Positions 17,528 through 25,974 of a DNA stretch of 64,000 nt are shown here, in pieces. Positions within the stretch are counted from its first letter, which is position 1. Each line of letters starts with the position of its first letter. The notes under the pieces were generated by a model that was not told the DNA's origin, ran no database searches, and saw nothing but the letters and a program-made list of their open reading frames with translations. Location: the NCBI RefSeq assembly GCF_000826125.2, contig NZ_LN651372.1, positions 511,952 through 575,951 on the forward strand, given 5' to 3'. The position numbers and the translations under genes were made by a program. Source of the DNA: Bhargavaea cecembensis (GTDB taxonomy: Bacteria > Bacillota > Bacilli > Bacillales_A > Planococcaceae).

Positions 17528-18682
17528 GTGAAAAACTTCGGCAATCAAGTTCAGTTCACGGTCTACCAGCAACTGGAGGAGAACATCATCCCGGTTTCGT
17601 ATGAGAAGCTGGAGGCCAAGGCGAAGGAGGAACTGGACGCCAAGCCTTACGACTACGTGGCGGCCTCCGCCGGCATCGAAGACACCGCAAAGGAGAACAA
17701 CCTCGCGTTCAGGAAATGGAAGATCGTGCCCCGGATGCTCCGCGACACATCGGAACGGGATCTCAGCATCGAACTGTTCGGCCGGAAACTGAACGTGCCG
17801 ATCCTGCTTGCGCCGATCGGAGTCCAGTCGATCGTCCACCCGCAGGGCGAGCTGGCATCGGCACGCGCCGCCGCCTCGATGGGCGTCCCGTTCGTGGCGA
17901 GCACGGCATCCACGTTCAGCCTCGAGAAGATCTCGGCCGAAACAGAAGGCGCCGAAAAGTGGTTCCAGCTTTATTGGAGCGCCGACCATGAACTCGCCGG
18001 AAGCATGGTAGAGCGGGCGGAGGCGACCGGCTACGGGGCGATCGTCGTTACGCTCGACACCCCGATGATGGGCTGGCGCGAAAAGGATATTCATCACGCC
18101 TACCTGCCGTTCCTCGAAGCGAAAGGGATCGGCAATTATCTCGAGGACCCGGTGTTCTGCTCAAGGCTTGAACGTTCGCCTCAGGAAGACATCCGCTCCG
18201 CGATCATGCACTGGGCGAAGGTGTTCGGAAACCCGTCACTCACATGGCGCGACCTCGAGTTCCTCCGCTCCCGGACAAGGCTGCCGATCCTCCTGAAAGG
18301 CGTCTTGCACCCAGATGACGCCAAACTCGCCCTCGACAGCGGCATCGACGGCCTCATCGTCAGCAATCACGGCGGGCGCCAGGTGGACGGGGCCATCACG
18401 GCGATCGACGCGCTTCCGGACATCGTCGACACCGTCCAGGGGGACATCCCCGTGCTCATGGACAGCGGCATCCGGCGCGGCGCCGACATCGTGAAAGCCA
18501 TCGCCCTCGGTGCAAACGCCGTCCTCCTCGGCCGCCCGTACATGTACGGTCTCGCCCTCGCCGGCGAAGACGGCGTCCGCCAGGTGCTCCGCAACCTCAT
18601 CGCCGACTTCGACCTGACAATGGCCCTGTCCGGGAACCGGTCGGTGTCGGAGTTGGGGCGGGGGTTGCTGAAGAGGTTGTGA
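17528..18682 (+). CDS. FMN-dependent alpha-hydroxy-acid oxidase, lactate 2-monooxygenase/L-lactate oxidase type
   Basis: A 384-residue TIM-barrel flavoenzyme. Conserved FMN and substrate residues are visible: LLAPIGVQ near residue 95, the catalytic His-Gly-Gly-Arg in VSNHGGRQVDGA, and the phosphate loop DSGIRRGADIVKAIALGA. These enzymes oxidise L-lactate using O2, giving pyruvate with H2O2 or acetate with CO2. Start is a GTG at 17528 behind GGAAGGGGGA. Length and the HHAYLPFLEAKGIGNYLEDPVF insert region fit the monooxygenase-like subgroup better than LldD dehydrogenases; the product cannot be decided from sequence. Confidence 0.85.
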   Translation: MKNFGNQVQFTVYQQLEENIIPVSYEKLEAKAKEELDAKPYDYVAASAGIEDTAKENNLAFRKWKIVPRMLRDTSERDLSIELFGRKLNVPILLAPIGVQSIVHPQGELASARAAASMGVPFVASTASTFSLEKISAETEGAEKWFQLYWSADHELAGSMVERAEATGYGAIVVTLDTPMMGWREKDIHHAYLPFLEAKGIGNYLEDPVFCSRLERSPQEDIRSAIMHWAKVFGNPSLTWRDLEFLRSRTRLPILLKGVLHPDDAKLALDSGIDGLIVSNHGGRQVDGAITAIDALPDIVDTVQGDIPVLMDSGIRRGADIVKAIALGANAVLLGRPYMYGLALAGEDGVRQVLRNLIADFDLTMALSGNRSVSELGRGLLKRL

Positions 18683-18710
18683 ACCTCGAAAAAGGATCTG
18701 CTAACTCGGG

Positions 18711-18766
18711 AAGAGAAAAGACGAGATTGCGCCGGGGAACCAGGCTGCATTCTCGTCTCTTTTGGA
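18711..18766 (+). terminator. Terminator of the lactate oxidase gene
   Basis: AAAAGACGAGA (to 18726) pairs with TCTCGTCT and a trailing CTTTT (18751-18763) around a 24-base loop. One bulged C. Confidence 0.6.
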
Positions 18767-18802
18767 TGGAGCGAAATTCAGGCCGCTTTCCTTGGGATCT
18801 CT

Positions 18803-18910
18803 ATAAAAGCAATGCTTCTGAGGATAAAGATAACGCTCGCTCTGATAAAAGCAACGCTTCGCCGGATAAAGATAACGCTATTGCGGATAAAGGCAACGCT
18901 TCGCTCTGGT
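18803..18910. repeat. Array B: phased 21-bp repeats with two alternating unit types
   Basis: Five units begin with ATAAA at 18803, 18824, 18845, 18866 and 18887, exactly 21 bases apart. Units 1, 3 and 5 read ATAAAAGCAACGCTT-like, units 2 and 4 read ATAAAGATAACGCT-like, so the true period is 42. Lies between the lactate oxidase terminator and a gene remnant. Confidence 0.88.
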
Positions 18911-18936
18911 GAGGGGACGGATGGCTGTAAGGCGAT

Positions 18937-19045
18937 TCAGAACGCGGCCGTCCAGCCGCCGTCTGCCACGATGACCGTCCCGTTCACAAAGCTGGAGTCA
19001 TCCGAGGCGAGGAACAGGGCAACTGACCCGGATGATTTCATCCAA
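18937..19045 (-). pseudogene. C-terminal remnant of a short-chain dehydrogenase/reductase
   Basis: On the minus strand a frame ending at a TGA at 18937-18939 reads VALFLASDDSSFVNGT, then VIVADGGWTAAF, the near-universal C-terminal tail of classical SDR enzymes. Upstream, the matching SDR segment (SLDEIIR, compare PEEIA) is in another frame, and beyond about 19045 nothing SDR-like remains. The catalytic YxxxK and Rossmann parts are absent. It is a decayed or partly deleted gene, not a functional one. Confidence 0.8.
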
Positions 19046-19121
19046 ACTGAACCTTTTCAACTGCCAGTCCGCTGTATATGATTTTACCATTCAAAAAATT
19101 ACAGCAGGGAAGGTATCCATC

Positions 19122-19664
19122 ATGCAGAAAGCTCAAAGCATCCCGTCTTCTCCACGGGTGAAGACGCTCGACCTCATCATCTCCGCCATGCTCGTTGCCC
19201 TTGTCTTCGTGGCAACCATTTTCCTGAACATCAAGCTGCCGATCACCGCAAACGGCGGGCTTGTCCATCTCGGCACGGCGATGCTGTTCATCTCGTCCAT
19301 GCTGTTCGGACCGAAGAAGGGTGCCATCGCCGGTGCGGTCGGAATGGGACTGTTCGATCTCATTTCAGGATGGACTTTGTGGGCGCCGTTCACTCTCCTC
19401 ACACGCGGGCTCCAGGGATACATCGTCGGCAAGATCGCCTGGTCGGGCGGCCGAAAAGGCAGCAGTCCGGTGTTCAACCTGATCGCCGCCGTCGTGTCTG
19501 TTCCGTTCATGCTGGGCGGCTATTATCTTTGCGAAGGCATCCTGTTCAGCAACTGGATCATCCCGGCGGCCTCGATCCCGGGGAATATCACCCAAAACGT
19601 CGTCGGCCTCATCGTCGCGATCCCAGTCTGCATTGCCCTGAAGAAAACGCCGCTGTTCAAGTGA
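19122..19664 (+). CDS. ECF transporter S component (riboflavin/vitamin-type substrate-binding membrane subunit)
   Basis: A 180-residue protein with six hydrophobic segments. The motif LGTAMLFISSMLFGPKKGAI followed by an Asp/Gly-rich loop is typical of the ECF-ribofla_trS and related families. It would bind a vitamin or related nutrient and dock on a shared EcfAA'T module that is not in this window. The start at 19122 has AGGGAAGG upstream; the 30 residues before it in frame look non-coding. No riboswitch recognisable upstream, so the ligand is not assignable. Confidence 0.8.
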   Translation: MQKAQSIPSSPRVKTLDLIISAMLVALVFVATIFLNIKLPITANGGLVHLGTAMLFISSMLFGPKKGAIAGAVGMGLFDLISGWTLWAPFTLLTRGLQGYIVGKIAWSGGRKGSSPVFNLIAAVVSVPFMLGGYYLCEGILFSNWIIPAASIPGNITQNVVGLIVAIPVCIALKKTPLFK

Positions 19665-19668
19665 AAAC

Positions 19669-19716
19669 AGGCGCTCCGGAGAGCAGGCGAAAACCGCACT
19701 CCGGAACGCCTTTTTG
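19669..19716 (+). terminator. Terminator of the ECF S-component gene
   Basis: AGGCGCTCCGGA (from 19669) pairs with TCCGGAACGCCT with a single C/A mismatch, followed by five T residues. Confidence 0.75.
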
Positions 19717-19720
19717 ATTA

Positions 19721-20160
19721 AATTGCAACATAGGGCACCGATTTAAAGTATGGAGGCCGGAATTACAATATGGAGCTCCGATTTAAAATATAGAACCTAG
19801 AATTACAATATGGACCTCTGATTTAAAATATGGAAGCCGGATTTACAATATGGAACACCGATTTAAAATATAGAACCTAAAATTACAATATGGAACTCCG
19901 ATTTAAAGTATGGAACCTAGAATTGCAATATGGAGCTCCGATTTAAAATATGGAACCTAGAATTACAATATGGAGCTCCGATTTAAAATATAGAACTTAG
20001 AATTGCAATATGGAGCTCCGATTTAAAGTATGGAACCTAAAATTACAATATGGAGCTCCGATTTAAAATATGGAACTTAGAATTACAATATGGAGCTCCG
20101 ATTTAAAATATGGAGCTTAAAATTCCAACATGGAGCTTCAATTTGAAATATGGAACTGCC
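19721..20160. repeat. Array C: 22 phased 20-bp units, alternating in a 40-bp super-repeat
   Basis: From 19721 to 20160 the sequence divides exactly into 20-base units with no insertion or deletion. Units alternate between type 1 (consensus AATTACAATATGGAGCTCCG) and type 2 (consensus ATTTAAAATATGGAACCTAG), giving eleven 40-bp super-units. (T/A)ATGGA at unit positions 9-14 is nearly invariant, with TATAGA as the main variant; type 1 ends in the palindrome GGAGCTCC. The edges are the most diverged. Very AT-rich compared with the surrounding genome. It fills most of the 600-bp gap between the ECF gene and mqo and has no credible gene. Confidence 0.95.
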
Positions 20161-20213
20161 CTTGGCTGCTTGCATCGCAGAATCCGCCCACTAAATCACC
20201 CTCAATCACTAAA

Positions 20214-20256
20214 AAAAGGAGAAAGGCCCCCAAAACGGGCCTTTCTCCTTTTACTT
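20214..20256 (-). terminator. Terminator of mqo
   Basis: Perfect 16-bp stem (20214-20229 with 20237-20252), 7-base loop; the minus-strand transcript ends in TTTTTTT. Confidence 0.9.
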
Positions 20257-20260
20257 TTAA

Positions 20261-21769
20261 TTAATTATGCACGGCTTCGTCGTTTTTCTTGTTGAGTTCA
20301 AGCGACTCGGAGGTGGCGGCGAAGATTTCGCGGAAGAGGTCCGGGTTGTCGGCGAGCGAAATGCCGTAGGACGGAACCATTTCCTTGATCTTCGGCTCCC
20401 ACTCTTCCATGCGTTCAGGGAAGCACTTGTTGAAGATTTCGAGCATGACGTGAACGGCCGTGGAGGCACCCGGCGATGCGCCGAGGAGGGCCGCGACCGA
20501 TCCGTTGGCGCCGGTGACGATTTCCGTGCCGAATTGGAGCGTGCCCTTGCCACCGGCTTCGGTGTCCTTAATGACCTGGACGCGCTGGCCTGCAACGACG
20601 ACGCTCCAGTCTTCGAGCTTCGCGGTCGGGATGAATTCGCGCATCTCTTCAACGCGTTTTTCATTCGACAGCATGAGCTGTTCGACCAGGTACTTCGTGA
20701 GCTTCATTTCCTTCGCGCCCGCCGCGAGCATCGTGAAGACGTTGTTCGGCTTCACGGACGTGATGAGGTCCATGTAGGAGCCCGTCTTCAGGAACTTCGG
20801 CGAGAAGCCCGCAAACGGACCGAACAGGAGCGATTTCTTGCCGTCGATAAAGCGGGTGTCGAGGTGAGGCACCGACATCGGCGGAGCGCCGACCTTCGCC
20901 TTGCCGTATACTTTGGCGTTATGCTCCTCGATCACATTCGGATCGTTGCAGACGAGGAACAGGCCGCTGACCGGGAATCCGCCGATATGCTTCGACTCCG
21001 GAATGCCGGTCTTCTGGAGCAGGTGGAGACTTCCGCCGCCGGCTCCGATGAACACGAACTTCGCCGTATGTGTTTCGAGCCTGTTGCCGTCGAGGTCCCG
21101 GACCTTCACTTCCCAGGAACCTTCAGGCGTCTGCTTCAGGTCATCGACGGAGTGGCGGTAGTTCAGCTCCACTCCCTCGTTTTCCAAGTGGTCAAACAGA
21201 ATCCTCGTAAGAGCGCCGAAGTTGACGTCCGTTCCGGAATCAATCTTCGTTGCCGCAATCGGCTCGTCCGGATTCCGGCCTTCCATCATGAGGGGAATCC
21301 ATTGCTTGAGCTGCTCCGGATCTTCGGAGAACTCCATGCCTTCAAAGAGCGGATGATCTTTCAGGACCTCATGGCGCTTCTTCAGGAAGTTGATATCATC
21401 CCGGCCCTCGACAAAGCTCATGTGGGGGAGGGGCATGATGAACTCATGCGGGTTCTGGATCAGGTTCCGGTCGACCAAGTACGACCAGAACTGGCGGGAC
21501 AGCTGGAACTGCTCGTTGACCTTGACGGCCTTTGTGATGTCGAGCGTGCCGTCCGCCTTTTCAGGTGTATAGTTCAGTTCGCACAGGGCGGAGTGGCCCG
21601 TGCCCGCGTTGTTCCATTCATTCGAGCTTTCTACGCCCGGCTCCGCCAGCTTCTCGAACACTTTGATTTCCCATTCGGGTGCCAGTTCCTTCAGCATCGA
21701 ACCCAGCGTGGCACTCATGATTCCTGCACCGATTAAGATCACATCTGTCTTCTTGTTTATGCTGCTCAT
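20261..21769 (-). CDS. mqo: Malate:quinone oxidoreductase
   Basis: A 502-residue peripheral membrane flavoprotein that oxidises malate to oxaloacetate and passes electrons to quinone, a TCA-cycle step that bypasses NAD-dependent malate dehydrogenase. FAD motif [18 protein letters not shown] is at residues 9-26; family segments [18 protein letters not shown] and [11 protein letters not shown] follow. Full length for the MQO family. Stand-alone gene with its own -10 and terminator. Confidence 0.95.
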   Translation of the reverse strand: MSSINKKTDVILIGAGIMSATLGSMLKELAPEWEIKVFEKLAEPGVESSNEWNNAGTGHSALCELNYTPEKADGTLDITKAVKVNEQFQLSRQFWSYLVDRNLIQNPHEFIMPLPHMSFVEGRDDINFLKKRHEVLKDHPLFEGMEFSEDPEQLKQWIPLMMEGRNPDEPIAATKIDSGTDVNFGALTRILFDHLENEGVELNYRHSVDDLKQTPEGSWEVKVRDLDGNRLETHTAKFVFIGAGGGSLHLLQKTGIPESKHIGGFPVSGLFLVCNDPNVIEEHNAKVYGKAKVGAPPMSVPHLDTRFIDGKKSLLFGPFAGFSPKFLKTGSYMDLITSVKPNNVFTMLAAGAKEMKLTKYLVEQLMLSNEKRVEEMREFIPTAKLEDWSVVVAGQRVQVIKDTEAGGKGTLQFGTEIVTGANGSVAALLGASPGASTAVHVMLEIFNKCFPERMEEWEPKIKEMVPSYGISLADNPDLFREIFAATSESLELNKKNDEAVHN

Positions 21770-22049
21770 GACAACCTTCCTTATCCCTTATATTTGCAAA
21801 AGAGTGTATCCAACTGTTTCGGTGCCAGAACTTGAGACACCACCGAAAAAACATTCCATCCTATATTATAACAAGCCGGTGCCGAGAATGATTGATTTTT
21901 GTCTGAAATAGCGATATTAGAATTATATCCTGTTTTCAGCAGGCAAAAAAGCGAGAAGTCTTTCCTGCTGTTCCCATTATAGAGCCTGGTAAACAGCCTG
22001 TCCTGTCATCAAACAGAACCGGCAATCTTGACAGGAACGGGTCCAGAAT
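21770..22049. other. mqo leader and upstream gap
   Basis: No gene. A TATAAT -10 hexamer (21865-21870, minus strand) lies about 95 bases before the mqo start, without a good -35. Just downstream of it the leader contains an 8-bp stem TTTCGGTG/CACCGAAA (21817-21824 with 21841-21848). The part from 21900 to 22049 shows nothing recognisable. Confidence 0.5.
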
Positions 22050-22092
22050 AGAAAAAGCAATGCCGCCGGAGAATTCCGGACCCGGCATTGCT
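22050..22092 (-). terminator. Terminator of rlmH
   Basis: AGCAATGCCG (22056-22065) pairs with 22083-22092; the minus-strand transcript continues with TTTTTC. Confidence 0.85.
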
Positions 22093-22109
22093 CGGCATTG
22101 GATTTATCG

Positions 22110-22589
22110 TCACTTATGATACGGCTCATGCTTCAGGATTTTGAACGCCCGGTACACCTGCTCGAGCAGGATCAGCTTCATGAGCTGATGGGGGAAGGTC
22201 ATGCGTGAAAAGCTCAGCTGCTCATCGGCACGGCGCAATACATCCTCTTGAAGGCCGAGCGAGCCGCCGATCACAAAGACGATTTTGCTTTTCCCGTAGG
22301 TCATGAGAGACTCCAGCCGATCAGCCAGCTCTTCGGAGGATTTCTGCTTCCCGTTGATCGTCAGTGCGATCACATGGGCATCCGGCGGGAGTTTCGACAA
22401 AATCCGTTCCGCTTCCTTCTTCTTCACCATTTCCATCTCGGCCCCGCTCAGCTGCTCGGGCGCTTTTTCGTCCGCTACTTCCACCAAATCGATTTTAGTA
22501 TACGGCCGCAACCGTTTTTCGTACTCCTCGATGCCTGATTTCAGATATTTTTCCTTGAGCTTTCCGACTGTCACAATTGTAATACTCAC
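22110..22589 (-). CDS. rlmH: 23S rRNA pseudouridine-1915 N3-methyltransferase RlmH
   Basis: A 159-residue SPOUT-class methyltransferase that modifies helix 69 of 23S rRNA in assembled 70S ribosomes. The knot region [15 protein letters not shown] and C-terminal [34 protein letters not shown] (conserved HxPYHK end) are diagnostic. Start is the GTG at 22589 behind AAGGTGGAC; earlier in-frame codons would overrun a DnaA-box-rich leader. Orthologue of B. subtilis yydA, whose upstream region is also a DnaA-binding locus. Confidence 0.95.
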   Translation of the reverse strand: MSITIVTVGKLKEKYLKSGIEEYEKRLRPYTKIDLVEVADEKAPEQLSGAEMEMVKKKEAERILSKLPPDAHVIALTINGKQKSSEELADRLESLMTYGKSKIVFVIGGSLGLQEDVLRRADEQLSFSRMTFPHQLMKLILLEQVYRAFKILKHEPYHK

Positions 22590-22614
22590 AGCTTGTCCAC
22601 CTTCATGTTTAAGG

Positions 22615-22979
22615 TTATTCACAGCATTTATGCACATATCCACAGGAGTAAACAACATATGGTGTCCGACTATGCGTTCGCCACAACATATATAGCGGGC
22701 TGTGAACAATACTCGCAAGGTGTGGATAACTCTTCTCCTCCGGGGATTTCCTCCATCACCGGAAAGCTCTCCGTCCGGGCGGTGACTTCGTCCAAAGCCC
22801 GGTATATATGGGTTTCACAGCTGTTGACCTTCAAGGTTTCCATCTTGTCATGCCTCCTTTTTCGATATAAAGTTATGAACATTCACACTGACTTATCCAC
22901 AATGTGCATATTGCAACGATCAAACTGAAAAGAATGGGCAGCCGGTCGACTTATCCCCCGGTCTGCCCTTTGTGGATAT
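22615..22979. promoter_or_regulatory. DnaA-box cluster upstream of rlmH
   Basis: Two exact DnaA boxes (TTATCCACA) at 22721-22729 (minus) and 22893-22901 (plus), and three one-mismatch boxes at 22615-22623 (TTATTCACA), 22636-22644 (ATATCCACA) and 22971-22979 (minus), all within 365 bp. The cluster spans the rlmH leader and the small CxxH/CxxC gene. In B. subtilis the region before yydA (rlmH) is one of a handful of chromosomal DnaA-box clusters, so this appears conserved. Confidence 0.8.
22670..22843 (-). CDS. Small CxxH/CxxC protein (BA_5709-like family)
   Basis: A 57-residue protein. A CETH motif near the N-terminus and a CEYC motif near the C-terminus ([18 protein letters not shown]) could bind one zinc. 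The stretch [17 protein letters not shown] is the family helix. AAGGAGG lies 9 bases before the ATG at 22843. These proteins are widespread in Bacilli near rlmH and have no known function. An exact DnaA box lies inside the coding sequence. Confidence 0.85.
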   Translation of the reverse strand: METLKVNSCETHIYRALDEVTARTESFPVMEEIPGGEELSTPCEYCSQPAIYVVANA

Positions 22980-23028
22980 TAATATTTGTAACATTCGATG
23001 AAAAGTTCAGTCTATTAGTTGCAGAATG

Positions 23029-24204
23029 CTACAATGTCAGTTCGACTTCCTCATGTTTGCCGTTCCGGTAGAGCCCGACCTTCATCTTGTCGCCCGGCTT
23101 CTTTTCATTATACAAGTGTTTGCGGAGTTCGATCATATCCGCCACATTTTTTCCGTCCAGCTCCGTAATGACATCGAAGCGCTGCAGGCCGGCCTTGGCT
23201 GCAGGCGATCCCTGCGAGATCTCATCCACAACGACTCCTGCGGTCACGTCTTCGGGCAGTTTCAATGTTTCCCTCTGATGAACGGCCGGAACATCGATCA
23301 AGTCGATCAGCGTGACCCCCATCTGTGCCCGGCGGACTTCCCCGTGCTCTTCCAGATCTTTGATGATCGGCTCCGCCGAGTTGATCGGGATGGCCAGACC
23401 GATCCCTTCCACCGTCTCTTCCGATATTTTCATCGAGTTGATGCCGACAAGCTGGCCGGCGAGGTTGACGAGCGCACCGCCGGAGTTGCCCGGATTGATC
23501 GCCGCATCGGTCTGGAGGACCTCGGCGTTCCAGTCCACCCGGTTATCGCCGTTCAGGTCAATCGGAATCGAGCGGTTCGTTCCGGAAATGACGCCCACTG
23601 TGACCGAGCCCGAGAATCCGAGGCCGAGCGGATTGCCGATTGCAATCACGGTCTCCCCGCGCTTCAGGGCGTCGGAATCGCCGAATTCGATGACGTCCTT
23701 CACATCCGCATCATCCATCTCAACGACGGCGAGGTCTGTCCAGATGTCTGTGCCGAGCAGTTTCCCCTCGGCCTTTGTCCCGTCGTCCAGCGTGATTTCA
23801 AGCTGGGTCGCTTTTTCGACGACGTGATTGTTCGTCACGAGATAGGCCTTGCCGTCCTTCTTCTTGTAGATGACCCCGGAACCCACTCCGACCGGCACCG
23901 GCTCCGTCGCATTGTTCGTCCAGTAATCACCGGACGTCTGGAGGTTCGTCACCCCGACGACCGCAGATGATGTCTCTTCCACCGCTTCGGTGATTCCGGT
24001 GTTGATATCCATCGAGACGGACTTTGTTTTCTTGCCGGAGGCCGCGGTTTCGGTGGCCTCGGCCTGCTTGCCGTCCGCCTCTTCGTTGCTATCCGGCCCA
24101 TCGGCCGTGCTGTCCGGCATAAGGCAGCCCTGCAGCAGCATGGCCGTCAGGACGGCGCCCGCCGCTCCTGTCATCCGCCGCACATTTCCATTCGGTTTCT
24201 GCAT
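23029..24204 (-). CDS. htrC: HtrA/DegP-type serine protease (HtrC/YyxA position), predicted lipoprotein
   Basis: A 391-residue extracytoplasmic quality-control protease. Trypsin-like domain with triad His127 (TNNHVV), Asp157 (TDLAVV) and Ser241 (NPGNSGGAL); one PDZ domain at about 300-391. Unusually, the N-terminus reads as a lipoprotein signal: basic MQKPNGNVRR, hydrophobic AVLTAMLLQGC with Cys27 as acceptor, then a Ser/Glu-rich linker. B. subtilis HtrA, HtrB and HtrC instead use a transmembrane anchor. Start at 24204 is set by AGGAAGGA. It follows the wal operon terminator, so it is probably transcribed separately. Confidence 0.9.
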   Translation of the reverse strand: MQKPNGNVRRMTGAAGAVLTAMLLQGCLMPDSTADGPDSNEEADGKQAEATETAASGKKTKSVSMDINTGITEAVEETSSAVVGVTNLQTSGDYWTNNATEPVPVGVGSGVIYKKKDGKAYLVTNNHVVEKATQLEITLDDGTKAEGKLLGTDIWTDLAVVEMDDADVKDVIEFGDSDALKRGETVIAIGNPLGLGFSGSVTVGVISGTNRSIPIDLNGDNRVDWNAEVLQTDAAINPGNSGGALVNLAGQLVGINSMKISEETVEGIGLAIPINSAEPIIKDLEEHGEVRRAQMGVTLIDLIDVPAVHQRETLKLPEDVTAGVVVDEISQGSPAAKAGLQRFDVITELDGKNVADMIELRKHLYNEKKPGDKMKVGLYRNGKHEEVELTL

Positions 24205-24317
24205 CGCAATCCTTCCTTCCATTGGTCTGACTGCCATTAGATTACCCGAATCGGCCGGTTCGAACACAACGGACCGGGAGCAAAACAGGCCGGGCGCCGG
24301 AAAAGGAAGCGCAGTAC

Positions 24318-24351
24318 CGAAAAAAAGCCCGCCCCCGCGAAAGGGACAGGC
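24318..24351 (-). terminator. Terminator of the walRKHIJ operon
   Basis: GCCCGCCCC (24327-24335) pairs with GGGACAGGC (24343-24351) through two G-U pairs; the minus-strand transcript then has seven U residues. Confidence 0.75.
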
Positions 24352-24358
24352 CTCATTC

Positions 24359-25147
24359 TCAGACCGGGACGAGCTCGGTCGGCTGTTCGGCATCCGTATC
24401 AAACAGATTGACGAATTCCCCGACCCGGATTCCGCATGTCTCTAATGTCTGGGCGACGCTCAGCCTCGCCAGGTCCTTCATATTGTTGTCTTTCGAAAGG
24501 TGGGAAAGATAGATGCTCGTCTCTTTCTGCCCCACGACCTCGCTCATCGCGACCGCCGCGTCCTCGTTGGACACGTGGCCGACATCGCTCAGGATCCTGC
24601 GCTTGATGTTCCATGGATACCGGCCCATCTGAAGCATGCTGACGTCATGGTTGCTTTCGAATACGTAGGCATCCGCTCCGCTGATCCAGCCCTTCATGCG
24701 GTCACTGACGTAGCCGGTGTCCGTGATGAGGACGAGCTTGCGGCCGCCTTCGTGGAAAATATAGAACATCGGGTCCGCCGCATCATGGGAGACGGCAAAC
24801 GACTGGATATCGAAGCTGCCGATCGTCTTCACCGTCTCCATGTCGAAGATGAATTTCTGGTCCGTCGGAATCTCACCGACGAGGCCGTCCATCGCCTTCC
24901 ACGTCTTTTCATTGGCATAGACCGGCACGCCGTACTTCCGTGCCGCCACGCCAAGTCCCCGAATATGGTCGCTATGTTCATGGGTGACGAAAATGCCGTC
25001 AATCTTCTTCATATCGCGTCCGGCCTGGCCGAGAAGCTTTTCGAGCTTCCGGTTGCTCAGGCCCGCGTCGACGAGAAAGGCATGTTCGTCGTTCTCGATG
25101 TAAATGGAATTGCCCGTGCTGCCACTGGCCAATACACTGAAACGCAT
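24359..25147 (-). CDS. walJ: Metallo-beta-lactamase-fold hydrolase WalJ (YycJ)
   Basis: A 262-residue MBL-fold protein with the metal motif THEHSDH near residue 55 and further His/Asp ligands in later motifs (SHDAAD, LITDTGY, SNHD). In the WalRK operon of Firmicutes; linked to coordination of cell wall and DNA replication and proposed 5'-3' DNA exonuclease activity. The gene follows walI by 14 bases. Confidence 0.93.
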   Translation of the reverse strand: MRFSVLASGSTGNSIYIENDEHAFLVDAGLSNRKLEKLLGQAGRDMKKIDGIFVTHEHSDHIRGLGVAARKYGVPVYANEKTWKAMDGLVGEIPTDQKFIFDMETVKTIGSFDIQSFAVSHDAADPMFYIFHEGGRKLVLITDTGYVSDRMKGWISGADAYVFESNHDVSMLQMGRYPWNIKRRILSDVGHVSNEDAAVAMSEVVGQKETSIYLSHLSKDNNMKDLARLSVAQTLETCGIRVGEFVNLFDTDAEQPTELVPV

Positions 25148-25161
25148 GTCCGGCCTGCCTC

Positions 25162-25974
25162 CTAACCGTCTTCCCCGCTGATCTGCTCAGGAAGCTTATC
25201 CAGGATCTTACCGTCGACTGCGTTGACAAAGTAGTCTTCGGTAGCCCCGTCATTCAATTTTACATGAATATGCCAGGTCGGGGCAAACACTTGCGTCTGG
25301 GTGAGCATCACAAGCGGAGAATAGCCCATCTCGACCTTCGTAATCTCGGAATCCGTTTTCAGCATCCCTTTGGAATAAAGGGCATTGATCGCCTGGATCG
25401 GCGGGAACAGGTCCTTCTCCTCGTTGGACGGGACGAGCTCGTCCATCATCTTCTGGACATAATCCGTCACTTCCAGATCCTCGTTCCAGTTCACGACGAG
25501 CGTCGAATTGGCATTGAAGTAGATCGGGTAGGGCCCGATCTGCTGAAAGAAAACGGCTTCCCTTTTTTTCTCGTTGGATTTCCAGAGCGTATAAGACGTC
25601 CCGCCCTTCACATGCTTCCCGAGGAATTCCGAGAAATCGAGGGAGTCGCCTTCACCTTTGATACTCACCGGTTTCTTGAGTTCGGCTTCCACGACGCTGC
25701 CGTCCTCCAGGAGCCGGATTTCCTGGTCGTTCAGATCCTTCTGGAGCTCTGGGCCGAATATCCGGCCCTCTCCGGAAACGTAGGAGGCATTGGCAATCTC
25801 GGGAAGCTTCTGGTAGGTGATGCCGTCGTTCTTCAGACGATCTTCGATCTTCGTCTCGCCGAGCACTTCCAGCCGCTGGAGCTCCGTGAAGCGGTTTACG
25901 TAGAGTGAATAGAGGAAGACGTTCAGGACGGCGAACACGATGATGAAAATCGTCTTCGTCTTACTCCAGTCCAT
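25162..25974 (-). CDS. walI: WalRK regulatory membrane protein WalI (YycI)
   Basis: A 270-residue bitopic protein: short cytoplasmic N-terminus, one TM helix at about 7-27 ([18 protein letters not shown]) and an extracytoplasmic YycH/YycI domain. With WalH it forms a complex that restrains or tunes WalK. I prefer the ATG at 25974 (GAGGGGGG about 8 bases upstream) to the GTG at 25983. Overlaps walH by a few bases, so coupled. Confidence 0.9.
   Translation of the reverse strand: MDWSKTKTIFIIVFAVLNVFLYSLYVNRFTELQRLEVLGETKIEDRLKNDGITYQKLPEIANASYVSGEGRIFGPELQKDLNDQEIRLLEDGSVVEAELKKPVSIKGEGDSLDFSEFLGKHVKGGTSYTLWKSNEKKREAVFFQQIGPYPIYFNANSTLVVNWNEDLEVTDYVQKMMDELVPSNEEKDLFPPIQAINALYSKGMLKTDSEITKVEMGYSPLVMLTQTQVFAPTWHIHVKLNDGATEDYFVNAVDGKILDKLPEQISGEDG

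Noticed and set aside
18713..18912. Small open frame covering the lactate-oxidase terminator and array B
   Set aside because: Repeat-driven composition (NASPDKDNAIADK type) and it starts inside a terminator.
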